Shown one piece after another: positions 55,275 to 64,000 of a stretch of 64,000 nt of DNA. Origin of the DNA: Takakia lepidozioides (Eukaryota; Streptophyta; Takakiopsida; Takakiales; Takakiaceae); contig CM060731.1 of the NCBI GenBank assembly GCA_030704615.1, positions 83,928,756 through 83,992,755 of the forward strand, given 5' to 3'. Position numbers and translations under genes: made by a program. The notes beneath the pieces were generated by a model that was not told the origin of the DNA, did no database searches, and saw nothing but the letters and a program-made list of their open reading frames with translations. How positions within the stretch are numbered: position 1 is the stretch's first letter; every line of letters begins with the position of its first letter.

Positions 55275-58200
55275 GCATTGCTCAAGAGAAAGGCTCTGCT
55301 CTGTCCTTTGTGTCTATGCCACTGCGTAAGTAATATTGCGAGCGTATAGTCTGTTAGTTCCTCCATAGTTTCCAAGTTATAGCATTTATGGCCTGTCCTG
55401 TCGAGACGCCCGTTACTCAGAACGACGCCGCCTCTTGCGCTCAATTTCCCTCCATTTTCTTGATCCTTTCTCTGGTTTTCTATTGGCTGTATCCGCTGTG
55501 ACTGGATTTTAAATTTTATCTTCTTTAGTGGACTTTCCCTCTTGGATAGTCCACTAGGATCACACATGTGACAAGAATTCGGCTTTTCTGTACTTGCCGT
55601 TCGTTCCGTTTCCCTTTTTCCGTACTCATTAATGGGCCTGGCTTTCATCCCTTTTGACGGCCGTTCTTGTCTTCTTTCTTTTTGACACCTGTCCTTGCAC
55701 TTCATTGTCTGCTGTGTGTCGCGTCCTGACCTCCACGTGTCTATTTTTAAAGTAATTTCCGTTTCCTCTTCCGTCATCCATTTTCCTGAAGTTATTATGT
55801 GTCCACTTGTCACTGATTCTATGGATCGTGTAACTTTAGTAGACTGTGTTGAGCTGTGACAGGCTGTGTCATACTGTGTTACGCTGTGATAGGCTGTGAT
55901 GCACTGTGGTAAGCTGTGATAGGCTGTGACACGCTGCGGTAGGTTGTGATAGGCTGTGTTGCGCCGTGCTGGGCTGTGATAGGCTGTGTCACGCCGTGAT
56001 AGGCTGTGATAGGCTGTGTCACGTCGTGATGGGCTGTGATAGGCTGTGTTGCGCCTTGCTGGGCTGTGATAGGCTGTGTCACGTTTGTTTTGCCCACCCT
56101 GGTCATATATGCTGGGCCTAGCGACAAGTGTTCCATACTCCGTTCGTAACACTGGTGCAGCCCGTGACTGCTCTTGCGGTTCAACATGCAAATCATGCTG
56201 CAGGGGTTTGTCATGGATACCACTGTACCCCTTCAACTTATTTGCATTGACTCTTCCCAGCATTTCTTTGTTAATGGTTTGTAACATGGCGGTGTTGTTA
56301 TCATACATCTTTTGTATGACATAAGGTCCTTTCCATGGTGATTTAAGCTTAGAAGCTTGAATCTTTCCTTTCTTTTGCAACCATAGAACCAAATCCCCTG
56401 TCTTAAAAGTCTTTAACTTGCCTTCATCAAACTGTTCCTTTCGCTTCATCTGAATTCTGGTCATATTATCAGCTGCATCAGCACGTACTTCTTCCACATG
56501 GTATAATTCATGTTTCCTGACCTTGATGGAGTCTTGCAATTCCATTCTTTTTCCCCACTCCGTTCTCATGGTAGGTAACAGGAATTCCACTGGAAGTAAG
56601 GCTTCCATACCATAAACTAATTGGAATGGTGTATACTTAGTGGTGACTTTATATGAAGTCCTGTATGACCATAAAGCTGTCAGCAGCTTTGTATCCCAAT
56701 CCGTTCTGTTTGCATTGACTATCTTAGCCAAGATAGTACATAGTATTTTGTTGGTAGCCTCTGCCTGCCCATTACCCTGCGGGTAATATGTTGTACTCTT
56801 TCTATGCACAATCATAAACTCTTTAGTCAACAACTCAATGGTCTCATTCATGAAGTGACTTCCTTGATCACTGATAAATTCTAAGGGACAGCCAAATCGT
56901 GTAAGTATGTTCTCGTACAGGAACCTTGCTGTGGACTTGGCTGTGTTGTCCCTCAAAGCTTTAGCTTCCACCCACTTTGTAGTATAATCAGTGGCTGTAA
57001 TTATGTACCTGTTTCGTGTATTCTTGGATGGTGGATTAATTGGTCCAACAAAGTCTAGTCCCCATTTCTGAAATGGTTCCGTAGGCATTGTAGGATGCAA
57101 GGCCATCCTTCCAGATCTCTGCAAAGGTCCTAGCCTCTGACATTCATCACACTTCTGACAATACTCATGTACATCTTTGAACAAAGTAGGCCACCAGTAT
57201 CCTGCGAGTAGTATCTTTCTACTGGTAGTCTCTTCTCCAAAATGACCTCCAGCCACTCCTTTATGAACTTCCTCCAAGACTTTATTTACTTCATGGTGGT
57301 ACAAGCATCGTTTTAGTACTCCATCAGGTCCTAACTTATACATTCTGCTTCCTACCATAGTATAAGGTAAAGCTTTGATAGCAATTCTCTTCCTCTGCTC
57401 CTTACCATAACTAGGTGGGCACTGACCATGAGCAAGGTAGTATCTGATTGGCCACTGCCAATCTAACCATTCATCTGCACTTCCTTGCACCTCCATTACA
57501 AATAAACTCGCATCAGGTAACTGATCGTCCACTCCTGTGGCGGCCTCTCCTGTTGTTAGTCGTGACAAATGATCTGCCACAAGATGCAAACGGCCAGGCT
57601 TGTAAATAACCTCGAACTCAAACTCATGCAAGATTATTAACCACCTCGCTATCCTTCCACTTATCAAAGGTTTGTTCACCAGATATATCAGAGCCTGGTG
57701 ATCCACATAAAACATAAACTTTCTTCCCAATAGGTAATGCCTGAATTTCTTGACTGCATAAATCATTGCCAATGCTTCTCTTTCCGTTGTACTATAGTTC
57801 CTCTCAGCACTGTTCATCAATCGGCTAGCATAGTACACAGGTGAATCTATATTCCCTGTAACATTCTGGGCTAACACCGCACCCAACGCTTCTCCTGATG
57901 CATCGCAGTGAACATGAAATACTACATGCCAGTGAGGGTTAATCAGCACAGGTGTAGTTGTTACTGACAGTGTAAGTTCCTCAAACGCCTGTTGACATTC
58001 AGCTGTCCAGGCAAACACTGCATCTTTCTTCAGAAGCTTGCTCAATGGTGCTGCTATTTGTGCATACCTTTTGACAAATCTTCTGTAATAACTGGTTTGC
58101 CCAAGGAATCTTCGTAGACTTTTAACATTCACTGGGGGTGGAGAGGCTTTAATGGACTCTGTCTTCTTGGGATCCACAAGGAGTCCCTTCTTACACACAA

Positions 58201-59206
58201 TGTGTCCCAGAAGTACCCCTGAGTTCACACAGAAAGTACACTTATCTGGATTCAGGCCCAGACCTCTCATCCTGCATCTGGCCAAACATAACTCCAATTT
58301 ATGCAAGTGCTCACTCTTAGAGCTGTACACACTGAAATCATCCAAGAATACCTGCATGAAATCATCCAGATACTCATGAAAAGATTCACTTATCACTCTC
58401 TGAAAGGTCGCTGGTGCATTACAAAGTCCAAAGGGCATGGCTTTGTATGCATAAGCCCCCCAGTCTGTGATGAAAGCTGTTTTCCCTTGGTCTTCTTCTG
58501 CCACTTGCACTTGATTATAACCACTGAAGCCATCCATGAATGAGTACATCTCATGGCCTGCCACAGTGTCTAATACTGCTTCTGTGAATGGCAAAGGGAA
58601 AGGATCTTTCTTCGTACAAGCATTCAGCTTCTTATAGTTTACACATACTCTTAGTTTGCCATTCTTCTTGGGAACTATAACAATGGGTGACAACCAAGTT
58701 GTATACTCTATTGGGTATATAAACTTAGCCTCAGCCAACTTCTTTATCTCTTCTCCAACCTTCTGTGCGTAGTTGGGATTCATTCTATACCTCGCCTGCT
58801 TGATTGGTACTGACCCTGGTTCCAGTTCAATCTTATGCTGACAGACTTCAGGTGGTATCCCTTTTAGATCCTCATAGCTCCAAGCAAATACATCTCTGTA
58901 TTTGATGAACAAGCTTTTAGCTTCTTCGAAGAATTCCGGCTCCAAATCAGCTCCTACTTTCACCATCCTCGGTTCCTCCTGAGTTCCCACATTTACTTCT
59001 CTCACCTGCTCATCAGCTGTGATTGTCCAACCAGTCACCACTTCATCCTGTAAGCTCACAGTGGCTGGTTCTTCTAGGATTTCCATCTCTCCCTCCTTTT
59101 CTTCATAGAAATGTGGTGGGTAACTGTTGGTTTCCTCTTCAATTGGTGTTGCCGACACTACACCACAGCAGATACCTCTTAAACAACTTAGGCCTTCCAG
59201 TCGCAT
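55238..59206 (-). CDS. Athila/Tat-like gypsy pol: RT, RNase H, integrase
   Basis: An intact 1322-codon ORF. RT spans about residues 130-340 with VCVNYKKLNACT, MPFGLCNAPATFQ and catalytic VFLDDFSVYS (FLDD instead of YIDD; DDFSVYS is typical of plant OTA-clade elements). RNase H from about 430 (HCDASGEALGAVL). Integrase zinc HHCC about 650-690 (GHFGEE..CQKCDEC), core DFVGP about 717, ISDQGSHF about 780, Glu in GNGQAEATNK about 812. The C-terminus is unusual: about 80 residues of DTAYHSLSRR-like repeats and then a basic tail. The pol frame is open about 80 nt upstream of the ATG, overlapping gag-pro in the -1 frame. Confidence 0.85.
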   Translation of the reverse strand: MRLEGLSCLRGICCGVVSATPIEEETNSYPPHFYEEKEGEMEILEEPATVSLQDEVVTGWTITADEQVREVNVGTQEEPRMVKVGADLEPEFFEEAKSLFIKYRDVFAWSYEDLKGIPPEVCQHKIELEPGSVPIKQARYRMNPNYAQKVGEEIKKLAEAKFIYPIEYTTWLSPIVIVPKKNGKLRVCVNYKKLNACTKKDPFPLPFTEAVLDTVAGHEMYSFMDGFSGYNQVQVAEEDQGKTAFITDWGAYAYKAMPFGLCNAPATFQRVISESFHEYLDDFMQVFLDDFSVYSSKSEHLHKLELCLARCRMRGLGLNPDKCTFCVNSGVLLGHIVCKKGLLVDPKKTESIKASPPPVNVKSLRRFLGQTSYYRRFVKRYAQIAAPLSKLLKKDAVFAWTAECQQAFEELTLSVTTTPVLINPHWHVVFHVHCDASGEALGAVLAQNVTGNIDSPVYYASRLMNSAERNYSTTEREALAMIYAVKKFRHYLLGRKFMFYVDHQALIYLVNKPLISGRIARWLIILHEFEFEVIYKPGRLHLVADHLSRLTTGEAATGVDDQLPDASLFVMEVQGSADEWLDWQWPIRYYLAHGQCPPSYGKEQRKRIAIKALPYTMVGSRMYKLGPDGVLKRCLYHHEVNKVLEEVHKGVAGGHFGEETTSRKILLAGYWWPTLFKDVHEYCQKCDECQRLGPLQRSGRMALHPTMPTEPFQKWGLDFVGPINPPSKNTRNRYIITATDYTTKWVEAKALRDNTAKSTARFLYENILTRFGCPLEFISDQGSHFMNETIELLTKEFMIVHRKSTTYYPQGNGQAEATNKILCTILAKIVNANRTDWDTKLLTALWSYRTSYKVTTKYTPFQLVYGMEALLPVEFLLPTMRTEWGKRMELQDSIKVRKHELYHVEEVRADAADNMTRIQMKRKEQFDEGKLKTFKTGDLVLWLQKKGKIQASKLKSPWKGPYVIQKMYDNNTAMLQTINKEMLGRVNANKLKGYSGIHDKPLQHDLHVEPQEQSRAAPVLRTEYGTLVARPSIYDQGGQNKRDTAYHSPARRNTAYHSPSRRDTAYHSLSRRDTAYHSPARRNTAYHNLPQRVTAYHSLPQCITAYHSVTQYDTACHSSTQSTKVTRSIESVTSGHIITSGKWMTEEETEITLKIDTWRSGRDTQQTMKCKDRCQKERRQERPSKGMKARPINEYGKRETERTASTEKPNSCHMCDPSGLSKRESPLKKIKFKIQSQRIQPIENQRKDQENGGKLSARGGVVLSNGRLDRTGHKCYNLETMEELTDYTLAILLTQWHRHKGQSRAFLLSNACKPRRLTRNYP
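55860..56095 (-). repeat. In-frame minisatellite in pol C-terminus
   Basis: 30-bp units built of 10-bp GCTGTGATAG-like subunits encode repeats of RRDTAYHSL (about eight). The number is a multiple of three, so pol frame is kept. Confidence 0.75.
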
Positions 59207-62200
59207 CTCTGCAACCTGCTCCCACTCTGGGTGTGCAGCGAACAGGGTAGCTTCCTGCTCCTCATCCAGTCCTCCCCTCCATCATACTCTCTGACCCCTC
59301 GAGGTCTTCTCGTAGCAGGTAATCTATTAGATTTCTTAGTGGTAATTTGTATCTCGTGCATCCCATTATGCACGGTTAGTAACTGAGAATTCCAGTCATG
59401 GAATACCCTGGCCTGTTTCAGCCACGGACGTCCCAATAATAAGGAGTAAGCCTCCATGACTTCATCCATTTTTAATACAGTTACTGTGATCATAAAGATC
59501 ATTTTCTGTATCTGTATCTTAACTCCTCTTATTAATCCCAATGGCTGCACACTTCTTTGATCTGCCATTGTTACTGTAAATGGGGCTGGTTTCATGTTAC
59601 TTAGACCAAGCTTCTTCCTTAATTGGTCTGTCATGATATTTACTCCAGAACCACCATCTATCAGTACATCAGTTAGTTCTGTGCTTCCAATTCTCAATTG
59701 GATTACTGGCATAGAATCATCAAAGTCCATGACTGGTTCTCGCCCTTCCGACTTCACATTATAACTGGTCACCTTGCTGTTCAGGTCTGTGTTTCCTGTC
59801 TCTTGGGCAATTCGATTGATTGCCTGATACAGCCTGTGCCTACAATAAGGTGCCACAGCTAATAGCTGTCCAATGGTAATTTCTGCTTTGGTCTGACATA
59901 TTACTGCAGCCAAAGTCTCTTCATTACTTTGCATGTCTGCATCTTCTTTTTTCCTTTCTTCCTCACTCCCTTCTTTTTCTCCATCCGAATCAGAGGAATC
60001 TGCCACAGGAATATCAGTACTCTTTTGCATTTCCCTTATAGTATCTGCCACTTCCTTGTGCAGTTCCTTCTCATCTTTCCAAGTCTCTTCATCTTCAGGC
60101 ATATCATTGCCACTTCCAGTCTCATCTTCTTCCTCTTCTACTGGAGGTATTAGTTTGGCTTTACTTCTTGTTACTATCATTGTACTTACTTCTGGTACAA
60201 CACATGGCCTAACCATGTGAGCTGCCACCACTGGGCCCTCATTCACAGGAGCTCTCATCTCATTCTGGTGTCTTATCCAGAATGAACAGGCTGCCTTGCG
60301 ATGTCCTGGCTGATTACAATAGTAACATAGCTCTTCACCATTGGGTCCTCGCCCTTGGTCTGTTCTTGGATTATTTCTATAATCCTGATTCCCGGGCTGG
60401 TAATTCCCCCTTGGATTACCCTGATAGTTGCCTCTGGAATTTCCTTGGTAATTCCCTCTTGAATTACCTCTCCCTTCCATGCCATTGTTATAACCACCAG
60501 ACCTACCATAGTGGTCCTGATCATTGTTTCTTCTTGGCTGGGGCTGCACCTGATGCACCCTTACTTGCCTAGGTTCTCTTGCAGCTGTCCTTCTGTTGTA
60601 GTAACAATTCTCAGTAGAATGGTTATCCATTTTACAGATAGTACAGTGTTTCTCCTTCATGTGGCATTCTGTGGTGGTATGGCCTTCATTCTGGCACTTT
60701 GCACACCATACACCCTTCCTCCAATGTGTTGCAGCCTCTGTGGCATACTTCTTCAAGATTTCTTCCAATTTTTTTTCATAGTTATCCCTCTTCAACTTTT
60801 CCTTTCTCTTACTCTTTCTTTTTAGTTCTTGCTCTTCTTCTTCATCTGACTCATCCTCAGAGTCCTCATCTTCTTTTTTCTCTCTCCTGAGCATTCCCAA
60901 TTGCTCAATTCTGTTCGCAGTTTCAAATGCCTCCTCCACTGTGTTATGGGGTAACATATCCACTTTCTTTTGCAACTCTGGTCTTAGTCCACTCACAAAC
61001 CAAGTCTTCTGTAAACCGGGCGCTGGTACTGCAGCCAGCTTTTTCATCATCAATTCCATCTTCTCCATATACTCTTCAACAGTTTCATGCTTCTTCTGCT
61101 TCAGCTGTTGTAAACTTCCATACACTTCATCCTCAGTTTTACTTGTCCTGAACCTATTTCGAAATGCTGTATTCAAGCCATTCCAGGTTAGGAAATGATT
61201 ATCAGGGAATCTTGCATACCATTCACTTGCTTTCTTGATAAGTGAACAAGGAAACAGTCTCATCTTGGCATCATCGCCATTCTCATTGTTCACTATACAC
61301 ATGTGCTCAAATTGGCTAATGTGTACATCGGGATCCCCTTTTCCTGAATATATTGGAAAGGGTGGTTTTGCCCGTGTTGGTTGTAACGCCATCTGTGGCC
61401 CTACCCTCTCCCCACTGACAGGTGCTGGCACCCTTGCTGGTGCTGGTCCTTCTGGACCTGTTGTTTTTGTGGTGGATCTTCCACCAAGTGGTGGCCCTTG
61501 AGCACTCCTTGCTTCTGGTCCCACGATATTCACAGTATTCCCAGCTTCAGTTGCACTACTTCCCACACTCCCTGTCCCCCCAGAGCCACATCCAGGCAGC
61601 CCGCCTGATCCCCCTGAGCCGACACCTTCGTTGGCCTGTGATCCAAGTGCTCCACTTGATCCAGGTCCAACGGGTTGGGATGTCCTGGTTGTAGTCTCAA
61701 CCTCAGCTGTTGGGTCTACTTCTTCATATTCTTCCTCTTCTAATTTCTTCTCTCTGTTTTCATCCTCCAAGTTCTGCCCTTGGGTTTCTTCTTCACTCAT
61801 GTAACTCAACTGTAATGGTGTTGGAGAGTCTGAACTCTCCGTTGGCTCTGCCACATCCTCTTCTCCTTCTTCATCTTCTGCTTCAGAAACTGGAGTTCCT
61901 GCTTTTGGTGTTCCATGCCAACTCTTATCAAAGATTTCTGTCAAGTCTTTTATCCAAGGATGTACCTCAGATCTTTCACCTCGTGATTGATCTTCTTCCT
62001 GTACCAATTCCCTTAATCTTTCTTGCAAAGAAACAGAAGGAGTGGCATCCAACTCTAGTTCTTCCGGTATAGGTGATGCACTCTTTGATCTTGATGGTGT
62101 GAGAGGTCCAGATGATTCCCCTATGTCTATTCCTCTCTCCCAAAGATATGGATAATTAGCTTTCAGATAGCTTTCTCTTTTTGCTGAATATCTCTGTCGT

Positions 62201-62223
62201 CTCGCTTCTCTTTCATCACTCAT
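59188..62223 (-). CDS. Gag-protease polyprotein of Athila/Tat-like gypsy
   Basis: Starts at ATG 62223; 1011 codons. N-terminal acidic/Pro/Gly linker to about 280; capsid-like region about 284-440 (PPFPIYSGKGDPDVHISQFE, then KKHETVEEYMEKMELMM); acidic/Lys-rich linker; Cys/His clusters at about 505-536 (CAKCQNEGHTTTEC, CTICKMDNHSTENC) and a CCHC knuckle at about 634 (CYYCNQPGHRKAAC); RGN-repeat stretch before it. Retropepsin at about 850-950 with LIDGGSGVNIM (DGGS instead of DTGA) and LLGRPWL. The last 30 codons are in the alternative frame to pol, with which it overlaps by about 95 nt. No stop: potentially functional. Confidence 0.85.
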   Translation of the reverse strand: MSDEREARRQRYSAKRESYLKANYPYLWERGIDIGESSGPLTPSRSKSASPIPEELELDATPSVSLQERLRELVQEEDQSRGERSEVHPWIKDLTEIFDKSWHGTPKAGTPVSEAEDEEGEEDVAEPTESSDSPTPLQLSYMSEEETQGQNLEDENREKKLEEEEYEEVDPTAEVETTTRTSQPVGPGSSGALGSQANEGVGSGGSGGLPGCGSGGTGSVGSSATEAGNTVNIVGPEARSAQGPPLGGRSTTKTTGPEGPAPARVPAPVSGERVGPQMALQPTRAKPPFPIYSGKGDPDVHISQFEHMCIVNNENGDDAKMRLFPCSLIKKASEWYARFPDNHFLTWNGLNTAFRNRFRTSKTEDEVYGSLQQLKQKKHETVEEYMEKMELMMKKLAAVPAPGLQKTWFVSGLRPELQKKVDMLPHNTVEEAFETANRIEQLGMLRREKKEDEDSEDESDEEEEQELKRKSKRKEKLKRDNYEKKLEEILKKYATEAATHWRKGVWCAKCQNEGHTTTECHMKEKHCTICKMDNHSTENCYYNRRTAAREPRQVRVHQVQPQPRRNNDQDHYGRSGGYNNGMEGRGNSRGNYQGNSRGNYQGNPRGNYQPGNQDYRNNPRTDQGRGPNGEELCYYCNQPGHRKAACSFWIRHQNEMRAPVNEGPVVAAHMVRPCVVPEVSTMIVTRSKAKLIPPVEEEEDETGSGNDMPEDEETWKDEKELHKEVADTIREMQKSTDIPVADSSDSDGEKEGSEEERKKEDADMQSNEETLAAVICQTKAEITIGQLLAVAPYCRHRLYQAINRIAQETGNTDLNSKVTSYNVKSEGREPVMDFDDSMPVIQLRIGSTELTDVLIDGGSGVNIMTDQLRKKLGLSNMKPAPFTVTMADQRSVQPLGLIRGVKIQIQKMIFMITVTVLKMDEVMEAYSLLLGRPWLKQARVFHDWNSQLLTVHNGMHEIQITTKKSNRLPATRRPRGVREYDGGEDWMRSRKLPCSLHTQSGSRLQRCDWKA

Positions 62224-62811
62224 GTCCCATGTCTTTCATTTCTTTTAATGTGGCAATAACCAAAACTCTCTTCTGTAATATCTCTCGTATATGCCTGGGT
62301 TTCTTTCAAGCTTCAATGCACCCTTGGCTATACTTGAAGTCTCCGTTACCATATAACCATATGGCAAACAAGTCTGAAAAGCTGTTCTTGGTGTGAGTTT
62401 GATCCACAAAATATCCTTTGGAATCCAATTCTTTACCAGTACAAGCTCTTCATGCATATGAGTATAAACATTCACCTTTCTTTCTTCCCAGCCTTCAAAC
62501 TCTACTCGTTTAATGGATAGCAATGCTATTCACATAAACCAATGTTGGTAACCAATGTGCTCTTCCTCTACAGGCTACCTGATAAATCTTTATCACTCCT
62601 TTCTCGAGACCCCATTCTGGATCAGCATCATGCACTCGTTTAAGAATATTTTCTTTACAACCGTCTGGCAATTCCAAGAACCTTTGAAAGAATCGTTTGG
62701 ACAATCTTTCTTCCTTCGTTCCACAGGGAATTTGATTCACTTCAAATTCTTTAATGGTCCAACCACCATGATCCCACCAGATGCCTGTCACATCTGGTTG
62801 TTCATGTCCCA
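62224..62811 (-). other. Leader of the gypsy element
   Basis: Between primer site and gag ATG. Minus-strand frames 62941-62510 and 62523-62245 read through it without domain. Confidence 0.5.
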
Positions 62812-62831
62812 GGCTCCCAGTACGGTCGCCA
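62812..62831 (-). other. Candidate primer-binding site
   Basis: On the minus strand TGGCGACCGTACTGGGAGCC begins two bases after a ..CA end that could be the 5' LTR boundary at 62834. TGG start is complementary to a tRNA CCA end. The tRNA is not identified. Confidence 0.5.
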
Positions 62832-62833
62832 AA

Positions 62834-63616
62834 TGTCGCGCGGCTTTTACTCACCCATCCCTTCGCTATCCGAGGCGGAAACTCCAAGATAGAAGATTTG
62901 GAAATCTCTAAGTACTCAACCCGCGCAGAACAATCAGTCATGACCTACAGCTAGTGTATCATGGGGGTGTTTCCTAATTGGCCTACTTCAAGGCCAAGGA
63001 ACGATCCTCCCCGAGGATCGAATCGCCTTACTGCAACAACATTGCTTGCGATCGCTCATGATGCCGCTTTTGGCATCACCTTGAGCAAGGGTTCACCTGG
63101 AACCCTCTTTGACTAGGAAGATAACCTTGAACCAACCATGCGCCCCAATCACTACAATTGGGTCCGCCTTGGAATGCTCGCCTGAGGTACGGGAACACGC
63201 CGAAGCCGCACTACGACTTTGTCCCGAGGCTACACGATTATAGTACGTGAACGGAAGCGCGTAGCTTCCGCGTTAGCCCGCACTACAAGGCAACCCCTCG
63301 GTAGCGCAGTTATAGTACGCGCACGCGCCAGGTGCGCACTAGCACGTGAACTCCCAAAGAAGGCGCAAGTTTCCTTGCCCCTTGGATGGGAGTCACCCGA
63401 TTTCGGCACTGCGCAAACACACGATTAACCCAATTTACCTCTCCCACTTTTGTAAGCTAGCATGCATTCTACACACTAGCCAACCACACCATGCATCACC
63501 ATTCCAAACACAATAGGACGCACAATATTTGGAACCCATTTCCTTTATAACAAATTTTGTACAATACAAGTTTTTGCAATCGGATTCCTGAGCTAGCTAA
63601 ACCGGGCTAAGCATGC
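62834..63616 (-). repeat. LTR-like region, boundaries unresolved
   Basis: Probably holds the 5' LTR of the Athila/Tat-like element (end at 62834) and the 3' LTR of the chromovirus, whose purine tract GTGGGGGAGGAAA/TGCATG lies at about 63617-63630. No matching second LTR was found in the window. Contains GCGC-rich inverted repeats at 63190-63345. Confidence 0.4.
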
Positions 63617-64000
63617 ATTTCCTCCCCCACGCTCCAAGGTTGATGTCCCCATCAACGCTTCTTCCGCTTTTGAGGTCGCCCTTCGAAAGCTGCAACCGCC
63701 TCGGATGCGTTTCCCATTTCTGAGGCACACACCCAAGATGCCTCCACATGATGATAGCCCTTCCATTTGACGAGATACTCCGTTTCTCGGTTCCTGAACC
63801 TCCTCGACTTAAGTATTGCCTCCACCTCGTACTCAAGTTCATTTTCATGATCCAACAGCATAGGTGGCGGACGCATCACTTGATGCCGATTCGGACGCGC
63901 TTCATCTTTGAAGTAAGGCTTCAAAAGGGAGACATGGAATACTGGGTGCACCTTGCTGTTTGCCGGCAGCTCCAATTCATACACATCCTCATTCATAACC
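63617..64000 (-). pseudogene. Chromovirus pol C-terminus with chromodomain
   Basis: The frame 63996-63652 enters from the right edge. KVHPVFHVSLLKPYF is the integrase C-terminal module. YEVEAILKSRRFRNRETEYLVKWKGY then ASWV is a chromodomain, which guides integration to methylated-histone chromatin in this clade. It ends at a stop near 63652, followed by a polypurine tract. Only the 3' end is in the window. Confidence 0.85.

Overview
The window reads as repeat-dense nuclear DNA of a streptophyte plant, either a charophyte-type green alga or a seed-free land plant. The evidence is a PLS-type pentatricopeptide repeat (PPR) coding block, plant-type Ty3/gypsy elements (one chromodomain end, one Athila/Tat-like), CACTA, MULE-like and Tourist-like DNA transposons, tRNA-headed SINEs, and spliceosomal introns with GT..AG borders. 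The exact species cannot be fixed from the sequence. No intact housekeeping gene, rRNA gene, functional tRNA gene or CRISPR array was seen. Nearly all recognisable coding sequence belongs to mobile elements, and most of it is broken by stops and frameshifts.

Layout. 1-2451 and 15185-21431 are two parts of one minus-strand retroelement family: a terminal-repeat-like spacer, an RGG-rich ORF1, a Penelope-like reverse transcriptase (RT) ORF2, and a 1.6-1.9 kb non-coding block 'X'. 2811-3925 and 10501-12375 hold MULE-like transposase fragments, with LINE tails fused to them at two places. 4397-7755 carries an unrecognised ORF and a five-exon gene ending in a degenerate beta-class DNA methyltransferase-like fold. 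8415-9622 is a CACTA tnp2 fragment. 12778-13345 is a cluster of short palindromes. 21500-22781 and 29380-35267 are copies of one non-LTR retrotransposon; the second contains an internal inversion. 25865-28130 is a decayed gypsy pol. 35740-36560 is a satellite interrupted by a SINE. 37604-38710 is the PPR block and 40439-41161 an integrase fragment. 41840-42722 is a HUH (Rep-type) endonuclease ORF. 43124-43548 is a Tourist-like MITE and 45049-46080 a non-autonomous CACTA. 46-51 kb is C/A-rich, LINE-like coding sequence. 51758-62840 is a nearly complete Athila/Tat-like gypsy with an extra ORF of about 1.2 kb of codons downstream of pol. 63652-63996 is the chromodomain end of another gypsy element.

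The most interesting items are the HUH Rep-like ORF (HLQ and YCxK motifs), the methyltransferase-like multi-exon gene whose introns carry a recurring GGYRCC palindrome, the tandem Penelope-like element with its RGG ORF1, the coiled-coil ORF downstream of the Athila/Tat-like pol, and several unexplained palindrome families.
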